A stretch of 64,000 nucleotides of DNA from CAVYGM01 sp963768025. Lineage in GTDB: Bacteria > Bacteroidota > Bacteroidia > Cytophagales > Spirosomataceae. Under the pieces are notes generated by a model. It was not told the DNA's origin and made no database searches. It saw only the letters and a program-made list of their open reading frames with translations. Below, one piece after another: positions 1 to 9,673 of this stretch. Position numbers and translations under genes: made by a program. Where the stretch lies: the NCBI GenBank assembly GCA_963768025.1, contig CAVYGM010000010.1, forward strand, positions 124,001 through 188,000, in the 5' to 3' direction. Positions within the stretch are counted from its first letter, which is position 1, and each line of letters starts with the position of its first letter.

Positions 1-1716
1 TGGGAAGGCGACGAATTCCCACGGATCCCCTACCATAAATCTATAATTTATGAAATGCACGTGAAGGGTTTTACCCAACTGCATCCCGACATCCCCGAGG
101 CTATTAGGGGAACTTACGCGGCCATTACCCATCCCGTTACGATCAACTACTTTAAGCAGCTGGGCATTACGGCCATTGAGCTTATGCCTATTCATCATTT
201 TGTATCGGATCGACACCTTCAGGAGAAGGAGATGACCAACTACTGGGGCTATAATTCCATTGGTTTCTTTGCTCCGGACGTACGCTATTCAAGTACCGAT
301 GGCATGGGCGACCAGGTCAGGGAGTTTAAACAAATGGTAAAAGAGCTGCACCGGGAGGGCATAGAGGTGATCCTGGATGTAGTGTACAACCACACCGCCG
401 AAGGCAACCACCTGGGCCCCACGCTTTCGTTCCGGGGCATTGACAACGCTGCCTATTACAGGCATACCGACGACAAGCGTTACTTCATGGACTATACCGG
501 GACGGGCAATACCCTCAACGCTCAGCTGCCTAACGTGCTGCGGCTAATAATGGATAGCCTGCGCTACTGGATTCTGGAAATGCGCGTGGATGGTTTCCGG
601 TTTGACCTGGCCTCTACTCTGGCGCGTGAGCTCCACGAGGTAGATCGCCTGAGTGCGTTTTTTGACATTATCCATCAGGATCCGGTCATATCCCAAACCA
701 AGCTCATCGCCGAACCCTGGGATATCGGCGAAGGAGGCTACCAGGTGGGGAAGTTCCCTCCCGGCTGGGCCGAATGGAACGGGAAGTACCGCGACTGCGT
801 CCGCGATTACTGGCGCGGAGCGGATAGTATCCTGGCCGAATTTGCCGAGCGTTTTACGGGTAGTTCGGATCTATACCGGGAAGACTACCGGCAACCAACG
901 GCGAGCGTCAATTTTGTGACCGCCCACGACGGCTTCACCCTCAACGACATGGTTTCGTACAACGAGAAACATAACGAAGCCAACGGGGAGAACAATATGG
1001 ATGGCGAAAGCCACAACCGCTCGTGGAATTGTGGGGTGGAGGGCCCAACGCACGATCCGGTGATCATGGCTTTGCGACAGAAACAGAAGCGAAACTTCCT
1101 GACTACGCTTTTCCTGTCCCAGGGAGTACCGATGCTGGTAGCCGGGGATGAGTTTGGCCGCACCCAGGGTGGCAACAACAACGCCTACTGCCAGGACAAT
1201 GAAGTGTCGTGGCTGGACTGGAAAGGGATGGACCATTCCTTACTGGCGTATACCAAAAAGTTGATTCAACTACGCCGAAAGCACCCCTCTTTTCGCCGCC
1301 GCCGCTGGTTTCAGGGAGTACCCATCAAGGGCGCCGGCCTGGAAGATATCTCCTGGTTTCTGCCCAATGGGGTCGAGATGCCCGACGAAAACTGGAACCA
1401 CAGCTATGCCAAGTCATTGGCGATTTTTCTGAACGGGCGCGGGATTCGCTGCGTCGGCCCCAGGGGCGAAACGATTACCGACGATAGTTTTTACCTGATT
1501 TTTAACGCGCACTACGAACCGCTGAAATTTGTGTTGCCCCCAAGAAAATACGGCGATTTCTGGGAAAAAATTCTGGACACAAGTGAGGATTGTATCGACG
1601 AGAAAGGTCAGATTTTCAAACCCGGAGACACTATTCAGGTTGATAGTCGCTCCGTTGTCTTACTAAAGTATCCACTTGAAAGAAAGGAATATGAATTCAA
1701 TAACCACAAACGCTAG
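1..1716 (+). CDS. glgX: Glycogen debranching enzyme GlgX/TreX, 5' end cut by window
   Basis: The frame is open from base 1, so the start codon lies outside the window. 571 residues remain of a family that is usually near 700, so the N-terminal CBM48-type domain is mostly missing. GH13 debranching signatures are clear: 'DVVYNHTAEGN', the nucleophile Asp in 'FRFDLAS' (codon at about 604), the acid/base Glu in 'LIAEPWD' (about 712) and 'TAHDGFTLNDMVSYNEKHN' with the transition-state Asp. The enzyme hydrolyses alpha-1,6 branches of glycogen to give linear maltodextrins. The next two genes overlap it and turn such chains into trehalose, so here it plays the TreX role of a treX-treZ-treY operon. 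It overlaps the treZ ATG by 26 bases, suggesting translational coupling. Assignment to GlgX/TreX is firm; which of the two names fits better cannot be told. Confidence 0.95.
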   Translation, partial: WEGDEFPRIPYHKSIIYEMHVKGFTQLHPDIPEAIRGTYAAITHPVTINYFKQLGITAIELMPIHHFVSDRHLQEKEMTNYWGYNSIGFFAPDVRYSSTDGMGDQVREFKQMVKELHREGIEVILDVVYNHTAEGNHLGPTLSFRGIDNAAYYRHTDDKRYFMDYTGTGNTLNAQLPNVLRLIMDSLRYWILEMRVDGFRFDLASTLARELHEVDRLSAFFDIIHQDPVISQTKLIAEPWDIGEGGYQVGKFPPGWAEWNGKYRDCVRDYWRGADSILAEFAERFTGSSDLYREDYRQPTASVNFVTAHDGFTLNDMVSYNEKHNEANGENNMDGESHNRSWNCGVEGPTHDPVIMALRQKQKRNFLTTLFLSQGVPMLVAGDEFGRTQGGNNNAYCQDNEVSWLDWKGMDHSLLAYTKKLIQLRRKHPSFRRRRWFQGVPIKGAGLEDISWFLPNGVEMPDENWNHSYAKSLAIFLNGRGIRCVGPRGETITDDSFYLIFNAHYEPLKFVLPPRKYGDFWEKILDTSEDCIDEKGQIFKPGDTIQVDSRSVVLLKYPLERKEYEFNNHKR

Positions 1717-3529
1717 AACACTGGGGGTGAACTTCAACGAAACTGGCGAAGCCAGCGTAGTCGTGTGGGCTCCCGAAGCCAAAACCATTGACTTACTAGT
1801 AGCCGATACGCGTCTGGCTCTGTCCCAGACAGAGCTAGGCTACTGGGAGCTGAATTCCACTTCCATCAAACCGGGCGACCTGTATCAATTTTTATTGGAT
1901 GGCACCGACACCTACCCCGATCCAGCTTCGCTGGGGCAGCCACAAGGGGTACACGGGCCTTCCCAGGCGGTAAACCTCGGGATTTTTGCCTGGAACGATG
2001 CGGGTTGGACTACCTCCCTGGACCAGTACATCATCTATGAACTGCACACCGGTACCTTCACTCAGGAAGGTACCTTTGCCGCCATAGAACAGAAACTCGA
2101 CTACCTGCTCGAACTGGGAGTCACGGCCATCGAGATTATGCCCGTGGCCCAGTTCCCCGGCGCACGCAACTGGGGATACGATGGCGTCTTTCCGTTTGCC
2201 GTGCAGGATTCCTACGGCGGAGCCCACGCCCTGCAACACCTGGTAGACTGCTGCCATCAGAAAGGCATGGCGGTTATACTGGATGTGGTTTACAACCATG
2301 TGGGGCCGGAGGGAAACTACCTCGGCGAATTCGGGAAGTACTTTACCGATAAGTACCACACCCCCTGGGGAGGTGCGATCAATTTTGATGATGCCTGGTG
2401 CGACGGCGTACGGCGCTACGTGGTCGAGAATGTGCTCATGTGGTTTCGCGATTTTCACATTGATGCCTTGCGGATGGACGCCGTTCATGCCTTCAAGGAT
2501 CTCAGTCCTGTTCATATAGTGGAGGAAATCCGAAGAAATGTGGACAACCTAATGCAGGAAACCGGCCGCACGCACTACCTGATCGCCGAACTGGACCTGA
2601 ACGATAACCGCTTCATTACGCCCACCGAGAAAGGGGGCTACGGAATGGATGCGCAGTGGATTGATGAGTTCCACCATGCCCTGCGAGTGACTGCCGGTGG
2701 CGAACGCACGGGGTATTATTCCGATTTCGATGGGATTCACCACCTGGCTAAGGCCTATACTGACGCCTATGTGTACGACGGACAGTTCTCCAACCATCGA
2801 AAAAAGTTTTTTGGCACCAAAGCCGAAACCGACCGAGGTGAACAATTCGTGGTGTTTTCCCAGAATCACGACCACGTCGGCAACCGTATGCTGGGCGAAA
2901 GAACCAGCCAGCTGGTGAGTTTTGAGATGCAGAAATTGCTGGCAGGGGCCGTACTGATGAGTCCGTATCTTCCGATGCTGTTTATGGGGGAGGAATGGGG
3001 TGAACCGAACCCGTTCCTCTACTTTGTGAGTCACACTGATCCCGAACTGGCCGAAGCCGTCCGAAAAGGCCGCAAGCGTGAATTTGCCGCCTTTCATGCA
3101 AAGGGAGAGGCCCCCGATCCCATGGCACCCGATACCTTCGAAAAGTCAAAACTCCAATGGGAGCTTCTTGAAAAAGATCCCCACCATACTATGCACAGCT
3201 ATTATCAGGAGTTGATCTTATTGCGCAAAAAACTTCCTGCTTTGCGGCGTCTCAGCCGTAAGAATCTAACGGTGACAGTAAACGAAAAACAGCAAACGCT
3301 GCAGCTATGGCGATGGCACGAAGATCAGCACGTGTTGTGTATGATGAACTTCTCAGACAAGGCCCAATCCATGCCTATCCCGGAGCATCCAATGCCCTGG
3401 CAAAAAGTGCTGTATTCGGCCGAGGATACCTGGGCCGGTCCCGAACCAGCCAGCCAATTGCCAGGCCACTCAAAAATGGTTACCTTACATCCTCAGTCAC
3501 TCCTAATCTGCGCCCATCACCATGTATAA
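1691..3529 (+). CDS. treZ: Malto-oligosyltrehalose trehalohydrolase TreZ (copy 1)
   Basis: TreZ hydrolyses the alpha-1,4 bond next to the terminal trehalose unit of maltooligosyltrehalose and so releases free trehalose in the cytoplasm. An N-terminal beta-sandwich (about 1-95) precedes a GH13 barrel. The catalytic residues by position are Asp263 ('RMDAVH'), Glu300 ('LIAELDLN') and Asp394 ('NHDHVGNRM'). Family-typical 'NWGYDG' and 'YNHVGPEGNY' are present. The 612-residue length is normal. A TTG 15 bases upstream is also in frame, but the ATG at 1691 follows the purine-rich AAAGGA and is preferred. The gene lies inside the glgX end and overlaps treY-malQ by 8 bases, so the three genes form one tight operon. 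A second, divergent TreZ lies at 7805-9667. Confidence 0.93.
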   Translation: MNSITTNARTLGVNFNETGEASVVVWAPEAKTIDLLVADTRLALSQTELGYWELNSTSIKPGDLYQFLLDGTDTYPDPASLGQPQGVHGPSQAVNLGIFAWNDAGWTTSLDQYIIYELHTGTFTQEGTFAAIEQKLDYLLELGVTAIEIMPVAQFPGARNWGYDGVFPFAVQDSYGGAHALQHLVDCCHQKGMAVILDVVYNHVGPEGNYLGEFGKYFTDKYHTPWGGAINFDDAWCDGVRRYVVENVLMWFRDFHIDALRMDAVHAFKDLSPVHIVEEIRRNVDNLMQETGRTHYLIAELDLNDNRFITPTEKGGYGMDAQWIDEFHHALRVTAGGERTGYYSDFDGIHHLAKAYTDAYVYDGQFSNHRKKFFGTKAETDRGEQFVVFSQNHDHVGNRMLGERTSQLVSFEMQKLLAGAVLMSPYLPMLFMGEEWGEPNPFLYFVSHTDPELAEAVRKGRKREFAAFHAKGEAPDPMAPDTFEKSKLQWELLEKDPHHTMHSYYQELILLRKKLPALRRLSRKNLTVTVNEKQQTLQLWRWHEDQHVLCMMNFSDKAQSMPIPEHPMPWQKVLYSAEDTWAGPEPASQLPGHSKMVTLHPQSLLICAHHHV

Positions 3530-6500
3530 TCCCATTGCTACCTATCGCTTACAGTTCCACAAGGATTTTTCCTTCAAGGACTTCAAAAAAATAATCCCTT
3601 ATCTGACCCGCCTGGGGGTAGGCACGATCTATGCTTCCCCCCTTTTGGAATCTACCCCCGGTAGTACGCACGGGTACGACGCCGTCAACCCTCACCTCAT
3701 TGATCCCGAAATAGGAGATCAGGAGGAATTTGTTCACCTCCGAAAAGCGCTGGATAGGGAAGAAATAGGCTGGATTCAAGACATCGTTCCTAACCACATG
3801 GCTTTTGATCCAAGCAATCCCTGGCTCATGGACGTACTCGAAAAAGGCGAAAAATCGGGTTATGCCCGCTTTTTCGACATTGCCTGGAATACCCCCCTCT
3901 TCGAAGGGAGTATCATGGTACCCTTCCTGGGTGCCCCGCTCGAAGAAGTATTGGCCCAGGGAGAACTCACAATAAAGTACGTCAACGAACGGCTGGTGTT
4001 TACCTACCAAGAAAATAATTACCCTTTGCACCCAAAGTCGTACGCCACGGTTCTCCAGGTGCAGGCGCCTTCTCCCCCGGAAAAGAAAATTCAGGAATTC
4101 TTAAAAAAACTGGAAGAACTGCACGGAATCGATGACCAGGCTACCTACGCCGATACCTGGGATGGACTCCGTTCGCAGTGGGACAGCCTCATGGATTCAG
4201 GGACTACCCGGGGGTTTATCAAACAGCAGCTGAAGACGATCAACGCAAGTACCAAGCTTCTGCAGCAAATCACTGACCAGCAGTGCTATCGGCTGTGTGA
4301 TTGGCAGGAAACCGACAATCAGATCAATTTCCGCCGATTTTTTACGGTAAATGGACTTATATGTCTCAATATCCAAAACGACGAAGTCTTTCACCACTAC
4401 CATACTCTGATCAAATCTTTGCTGGATACCGGGCTGATCCAGGGATTGCGAATTGATCACATCGACGGGCTTTACGATCCGTCGGGGTACCTTAGTCAGC
4501 TCCGCGAAATGGCGGGTGACGAGACTTATATCGCCGTTGAAAAAATTCTGGAAGCGGGTGAAACCCTGCCTACCCAATGGCCTATACAGGGAACTACCGG
4601 CTATGAATTTCTGGCCCAGGTCAACAACCTGATGACGCAGCCGCAACACGAGTCTGACTTTACTACCTTCTATCATCAGCTCATAAAAGATACGCCGGCC
4701 CCGGCTCAGTTACAGCGCGAAAAAAAGGAACTTATTCTGAGAGACTACATGGCCGGAGAGTTGGACAACCTGTACCAACTGTTCCTGAGTCTCAATCTGA
4801 TCGATAAGCGAATACTGGCCTCAATTCACCGCGACGACATGAAGGACGCCATCGGTGAATTTCTTATCCAATGTCCGGTATATCGCTACTATGGCAATAG
4901 TTTTCCGCTGGAAGCGGAGGAAGCGGCGGCGGTAGAGAAAATTCTTTCCCGGGCCCGCCGCTACGATCCCGATCTCCATCATGCCGTAAGTATGCTGGAA
5001 GAAGTCCTGCTTCGAAAGCCCCATCAGGGAGATAAGGATTGGAATAGTCGCGCTCTCTATTTCTATCAGCGGTGTATGCAGTTTACCGGCCCACTAATGG
5101 CTAAAGGTGTCGAGGATACGCTCATGTATATCTACAACCGGTTTGTGGGGCATAATGAAGTTGGTGATACACCGGAGGCATTCGGTAGTACTATTCCGGA
5201 ATTCCATGACCTTATGCAAGCCCGCCAGACCCACTGGCCCTTATCCCTCAATGCTACCTCCACCCATGACACCAAGCGGGGAGAGGACGCCAGGGCTCGC
5301 TTGAATGTACTCACCGACCTACCCGAAGAGTGGTTTGCGAAGGTGAAAGAGTGGCAAAGCCTAACCGCCGATTGGCACGAAGAGGATGGCCCGGACGTGA
5401 ACGACACCTACTTTATTTATCAGACGCTGGTGGCCTCCTACCCTATGCCAGAAGCTAAGGAAGAGGAACGGGGCTACCCTGAACGGCTGGAGGCCTACCT
5501 AGAAAAAGCACTCAGGGAAGGAAAAATAAATTCGAACTGGGCCGAGCCCAACGAAGCCTACGAAGCCGCGGCAAAGAAATTTGCCGTCAGGCTCCTGGAA
5601 AAAGGGAGTCCATTCTGGAAAAGCTTCGCTGATTTTCAACAGAAGGTAGTCGAGCACGGGATCATCAACTCGCTGTCGCAGGTCATTCTCAAATTCACCG
5701 CTCCCGGGGTTCCAGATCTCTACCAGGGTTGTGAACTGTGGGATCTGAGCCTGGTTGATCCCGATAACCGACGTCCGGTGGATTTTGCCCAACGGGAGAA
5801 ATGGTTAGCTCAGATGGCCCAGGAGGCCCCCCAGCCGCTTCTCGAAAAACTTTGGAAAAACCGCACCAACGGCCAGATAAAACTTTGGATCACCCATCAG
5901 CTTTTCGCGCTGCGTCAGCAGCAACCCGATCTGTTCCTGTACGGCGACTACATCCCGCTAAGCGTGGAAGGTACCTATAAAGACCATATCGTTGCCTTCA
6001 TTAGAAAGCGAAACCGGCATAGCTGTCTCATAGCACTCCCGTTGCATACCGCTCAGCTATGCCAGGAGCAGGGCACGGAGATTACGGCTCTGGACTGGAA
6101 AGACACCGCCATCCTGTTGCCAGAAGGCACCTCTCAGCAGTGGAAATCTTTTGCCTCTCCCGAAGAAATCACTTACAAGGACAAAATACTGGTGCAATCC
6201 ATTTTTGAGCCTCTGCCGTTTGTAGTCCTGAATGGCATTCCTGCGGTCAAAGAACGGAGCGCGGGCGTGCTCATGCACATCAGCTCGCTGGTATCACCTT
6301 TTGGAATCGGGGATATGGGCCCTCAGGCCTTCGTTTTCGCCGATTTTTTACAACGCAGTCATCAGCGATACTGGCAATTGCTCCCCCTGAATCCCGTGGA
6401 GGAGAAGCAGGGGAACTCTCCTTACAGTGCTATTTCGAGCCGCGCCGGCAATACGCTGTTCATCAGCCCCGATCTACTGGTGAAAGAGGGCTTCCTGGAC

Positions 6501-7751
6501 AAAAGTGACCTGGCGAAGTACCACTTCCCCGCCGCCGACCGGATAAACTACGCCGAAGTGAGGCAGTCCAAAGAAGAACTGTTCCACAAGGCCTACGTAG
6601 CCTTTTCCTCTTCTCAGGAAGCAGACATAGCCACCGGTTTTGAACTGTTTTGTGAGGAAAACGAATCCTGGCTCCAAGATTTTGCCCTGTACAGTGTGCT
6701 CAAAGATCGGTTCAAGGGCAAGGCCTGGTTTGAATGGCCCAAAGCCTACAAACAACGCGATGAGAAAGCAATCAGCAAACTTCTGGAAGAAGAGTCCGAT
6801 CAGATTCGGAAAGTCAAATGGCTCCAGTACATATTTTTCAGACAGTGGAAACATCTGAAAGACTATTGTAACAAAAAGGATGTTTGGCTGCTGGGCGACC
6901 TGCCCATCTACGTCAGTTACGACTCTTCCGACGTATGGGTGCATCAGTCGCTCTTCCACCTCGATAAAGAGGGACGCCTGACGGGGGTAGCCGGCGTCCC
7001 CCCGGATGCCTTCAGTGACGACGGGCAGCTGTGGGGAATGCCCGTATACCAGTGGGATGTGCTCAAAGAGCAGAACTACGAGTGGTGGATTGACCGGTTC
7101 CAAAAGAACATGGTTCTGTTCGATCTGATACGACTCGATCACTTCCGGGGTTTTTCGAGCTACTGGGAAGTACCGGGCGACGAAAAGACGGCCGTCAATG
7201 GTACCTGGAAAACCGGTCCAGGATCAGACTTTTTCAAAGTTGTGGAAAAAGCCCTGGGCGGACTGCCCTTCGTAGCCGAGGATCTGGGCGATATCGACTC
7301 TGCGGTACTGGAGCTGCGGGATGAGTTCAATCTGCCCGGTATGAAGGTACTCCATTTTGCTTTTTCAGAGAATATGCCCGAGAATGAGTTTATACCGCAC
7401 AATCATGCCCATAATTTCGTAACCTACACCGGTACCCACGACAACAATACGACCAAAGGGTGGTATCGTAAGGACATAGATGCCGCTACCCGAAACCGCA
7501 TAGAACAATACGCGGGCAGGGAAGTAGGAGAAAACAATATACACCAGGTAATGGCTCGAATGGCCTACGCCTCGGTGTCCAAAATCGCCATTCTGCCGGT
7601 GCAGGATGTGCTTGGGTTGGACGAAAAGGCCCGCATGAACACGCCGGCCTCCATGGGTGATAACTGGAGCTGGCGCTTAAAGCCCGGCCAAATCACTGAG
7701 GCAGCCGAAAAGCAGCTAAAACAATTGGCCTGGATTTACAACAGAGATTAA
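3522..7751 (+). CDS. treY: Fusion: maltooligosyl trehalose synthase (TreY) + 4-alpha-glucanotransferase (MalQ)
   Basis: A 1409-residue chain carries two complete enzymes. Residues 1 to about 880 are TreY (GH13), which isomerises the reducing end of maltodextrins to a trehalose unit; catalytic positions are Asp312 ('GLRIDHIDG'), Glu340 ('YIAVEKI') and Asp583 ('STHDTKRGED'). From about 915 ('GVLMHISSLVSPFGIGDMG') to the end is MalQ/amylomaltase (GH77), with Asp1206 ('LIRLDHFRGF'), Glu1253 ('VAEDLGD') and Asp1307 ('TGTHDNNT'). No stop or frame change separates them, and the linker is only some tens of residues, so this is a real fusion rather than two adjacent genes. MalQ would rebuild chains long enough for TreY from the short glucans left by TreZ, which fits the operon. 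Such fusions may exist in related genomes; this could not be checked. Confidence 0.93.
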   Translation: MYNPIATYRLQFHKDFSFKDFKKIIPYLTRLGVGTIYASPLLESTPGSTHGYDAVNPHLIDPEIGDQEEFVHLRKALDREEIGWIQDIVPNHMAFDPSNPWLMDVLEKGEKSGYARFFDIAWNTPLFEGSIMVPFLGAPLEEVLAQGELTIKYVNERLVFTYQENNYPLHPKSYATVLQVQAPSPPEKKIQEFLKKLEELHGIDDQATYADTWDGLRSQWDSLMDSGTTRGFIKQQLKTINASTKLLQQITDQQCYRLCDWQETDNQINFRRFFTVNGLICLNIQNDEVFHHYHTLIKSLLDTGLIQGLRIDHIDGLYDPSGYLSQLREMAGDETYIAVEKILEAGETLPTQWPIQGTTGYEFLAQVNNLMTQPQHESDFTTFYHQLIKDTPAPAQLQREKKELILRDYMAGELDNLYQLFLSLNLIDKRILASIHRDDMKDAIGEFLIQCPVYRYYGNSFPLEAEEAAAVEKILSRARRYDPDLHHAVSMLEEVLLRKPHQGDKDWNSRALYFYQRCMQFTGPLMAKGVEDTLMYIYNRFVGHNEVGDTPEAFGSTIPEFHDLMQARQTHWPLSLNATSTHDTKRGEDARARLNVLTDLPEEWFAKVKEWQSLTADWHEEDGPDVNDTYFIYQTLVASYPMPEAKEEERGYPERLEAYLEKALREGKINSNWAEPNEAYEAAAKKFAVRLLEKGSPFWKSFADFQQKVVEHGIINSLSQVILKFTAPGVPDLYQGCELWDLSLVDPDNRRPVDFAQREKWLAQMAQEAPQPLLEKLWKNRTNGQIKLWITHQLFALRQQQPDLFLYGDYIPLSVEGTYKDHIVAFIRKRNRHSCLIALPLHTAQLCQEQGTEITALDWKDTAILLPEGTSQQWKSFASPEEITYKDKILVQSIFEPLPFVVLNGIPAVKERSAGVLMHISSLVSPFGIGDMGPQAFVFADFLQRSHQRYWQLLPLNPVEEKQGNSPYSAISSRAGNTLFISPDLLVKEGFLDKSDLAKYHFPAADRINYAEVRQSKEELFHKAYVAFSSSQEADIATGFELFCEENESWLQDFALYSVLKDRFKGKAWFEWPKAYKQRDEKAISKLLEEESDQIRKVKWLQYIFFRQWKHLKDYCNKKDVWLLGDLPIYVSYDSSDVWVHQSLFHLDKEGRLTGVAGVPPDAFSDDGQLWGMPVYQWDVLKEQNYEWWIDRFQKNMVLFDLIRLDHFRGFSSYWEVPGDEKTAVNGTWKTGPGSDFFKVVEKALGGLPFVAEDLGDIDSAVLELRDEFNLPGMKVLHFAFSENMPENEFIPHNHAHNFVTYTGTHDNNTTKGWYRKDIDAATRNRIEQYAGREVGENNIHQVMARMAYASVSKIAILPVQDVLGLDEKARMNTPASMGDNWSWRLKPGQITEAAEKQLKQLAWIYNRD

Positions 7752-7755
7752 TCTT

Positions 7756-7789
7756 ACTGAGCCCGGAAACAAACGCTTCCGGGCTCAGT
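7756..7789. terminator. Bidirectional hairpin terminator between converging trehalose operons
   Basis: A 13-bp perfect stem (left arm 7756-7768, right arm 7777-7789) with an 8-base loop lies 4 bases after the treY-malQ stop and 15 bases before the end of the minus-strand treZ copy. There is no long T run, so its strength is uncertain, but its position between convergent genes fits termination from both sides. Confidence 0.7.
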
Positions 7790-7804
7790 ATATGGTTTCC
7801 GTAG

Positions 7805-9667
7805 TTAGTCGGTCGGCAGTTTGGCACGTTGGAATTTGAACACCGCTACCGAAGTGGCCGGGAGGGAAATACCCGTTTCGGGCCCGGCTTCGGAAGGGTA
7901 GGGATCAAGGATCTCAGTAGGGTCGCCCAGCCAATGCGAGTCATTAGAATCCAGGATTTTGGTCCAGACTCCGGCCTGACTCGGGAAGGAAAAGGCAGCT
8001 TCTTGCTTTGATAAATTGAAAAGACAGAGAAGATGTTCTTCCTCATCGGCGCTGATTCGATGCATCACCAGCCCTTTCTGGTTCAGAACGTGTACCCGTA
8101 CTTCATTCTTATCGAAATTCTGTAAAGCCGGTTCCGACCGACGCAGGTCTATCAGTGCCTTGTGCCATCCGAGCATCACCTTATGCTTGCCGACGGTGCG
8201 CTTCTCCCAATCAATCTTTGATTTTTGAAAGGTACCCTCGTCCTGGGGGTTGGGGGGCTCGGCATCCCACTGAAAGTCCTTGAATTCCTCCCGGCGCCCT
8301 TTCTGTACCGCCTCGATCAATTCGGGCTCCGAGTGGCTTACAAAATAAAAGAAAGGGGCCTCCTCGCCGTATTCTTCGCCCATAAATAGCATGGGCACAT
8401 AGGGCGAAAGCAAAATAGCTGCCGCGGCCACCTTCTGCCGTTTGAAATCAACCAGCAAACTCAGGCGCTCTCCCCCAACCCGGTTGCCGATCTGATCGTG
8501 ATTCAGGTTAAAAACCACAAACTTGTTTCCCGGAATACCCACCGACGAGGCGCCGTGTTTTCTTTTGCGAAATTTTACGTATTCGCCGCTATGCACAAAT
8601 CCATCGGTGTAGGCTTTGGCCAGTTGGTCCATCTGTCCAAAATCCGCATAGCGTTCTTTCCCGGCCTCATCCAGCAGTACATACAGGGCGTGGTGGAAGT
8701 CGTCTAGCCACTGGGCCTCAAACCCCATGCCTCCTACTTCCGGCGCTCTTACCACGCGGGGACTGTTCAGATCACTCTCGGCTACCAGATAGAACGTCCG
8801 TCCGATTTTTTGTTGCAGCGAATCTATCCTCTGCCGGGTCAATTCCCAGAAACTCACCGCCCCCGTATCATAAATAGTATGGACGGCGTCCAGCCGCAGG
8901 CCATCCAGGTGGTAGGTCTCGAACCAGTGGATAACGTTAGAAGCAAAATATTCCCGTATCCCGTCGGACCACTCTCCGTCAAAATTGATGGCCGTACCCC
9001 AGGGAGTGGAGTATTTGTCGGTGAAGTAAGGCCCGAACTGGCTGAAATAATTGCCTTCGGGGCCCAGGTGATTGTACACTACGTCCAGAAACACGGCTAT
9101 CCCCCGAGCGTGGCAGGCGTCCACGAGTTTTTTCAATCCCTCCGGTCCACCGTACGAATTCTGTACCGCAAACGGGTATACGCCGTCATAGCCCCAGTTG
9201 CGTCCACCCGGAAACTGCGCCACGGGCATGAGTTCAAGCGCATTTATCCCGGTAGCCGCCAGCTCATCGAGATACGGAATGATAGCCTCGCAGGTACCCT
9301 CGCTGGTAAAAGTCCCAACGTGTATCTCGTACAGGATCAGGTCTTTGAACGGGAGTCCACGCCAGGCATGATCCTGCCAGGAATACATTCGGTGATCTAC
9401 TACCTCTGAGGGACCATGGACGCCCTCTGGCTGATAGTGGGAGGCCGGGTCGGGGTAGTCGTCTTTTCCGTTGGGGGCAAAGTGATAGCGCGTTCCGGGC
9501 GGAATATCCGACAGCGATACGGTAAAATACCCCATATCGTCCCTCTGCATAGGCACCCGCTGCTCCTGGGGAACCGTAAGGTGCAGTACCATGCTTTCTC
9601 TTTCGGGAGCCCAAACCGTAAAGTCGCACTGATTCGTACCCGTCAAATGAGCACCAACACGTTTCAT
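7805..9667 (-). CDS. treZ: Second malto-oligosyltrehalose trehalohydrolase (TreZ copy 2)
   Basis: A 620-residue TreZ family protein with the same layout as copy 1: N-terminal sandwich, 'NWGYDGVYPF', 'YNHLGPEGNY', and catalytic Asp260 ('LRLDAVH'), Glu297 ('YLVAESDLN') and Asp391 ('NHDQIGNRV'). All active-site residues are kept, so it should be active. Its sequence differs clearly from copy 1 throughout, so the duplication is old or one copy was acquired. It starts 6 bases after the alpha-glucosidase gene on the same strand, making a two-gene operon that converges on the glgX-treZ-treY operon. The two copies may differ in preferred chain length or in regulation; that is inference. Confidence 0.9.
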   Translation of the reverse strand: MKRVGAHLTGTNQCDFTVWAPERESMVLHLTVPQEQRVPMQRDDMGYFTVSLSDIPPGTRYHFAPNGKDDYPDPASHYQPEGVHGPSEVVDHRMYSWQDHAWRGLPFKDLILYEIHVGTFTSEGTCEAIIPYLDELAATGINALELMPVAQFPGGRNWGYDGVYPFAVQNSYGGPEGLKKLVDACHARGIAVFLDVVYNHLGPEGNYFSQFGPYFTDKYSTPWGTAINFDGEWSDGIREYFASNVIHWFETYHLDGLRLDAVHTIYDTGAVSFWELTRQRIDSLQQKIGRTFYLVAESDLNSPRVVRAPEVGGMGFEAQWLDDFHHALYVLLDEAGKERYADFGQMDQLAKAYTDGFVHSGEYVKFRKRKHGASSVGIPGNKFVVFNLNHDQIGNRVGGERLSLLVDFKRQKVAAAAILLSPYVPMLFMGEEYGEEAPFFYFVSHSEPELIEAVQKGRREEFKDFQWDAEPPNPQDEGTFQKSKIDWEKRTVGKHKVMLGWHKALIDLRRSEPALQNFDKNEVRVHVLNQKGLVMHRISADEEEHLLCLFNLSKQEAAFSFPSQAGVWTKILDSNDSHWLGDPTEILDPYPSEAGPETGISLPATSVAVFKFQRAKLPTD

Positions 9668-9673
9668 ATTCTT

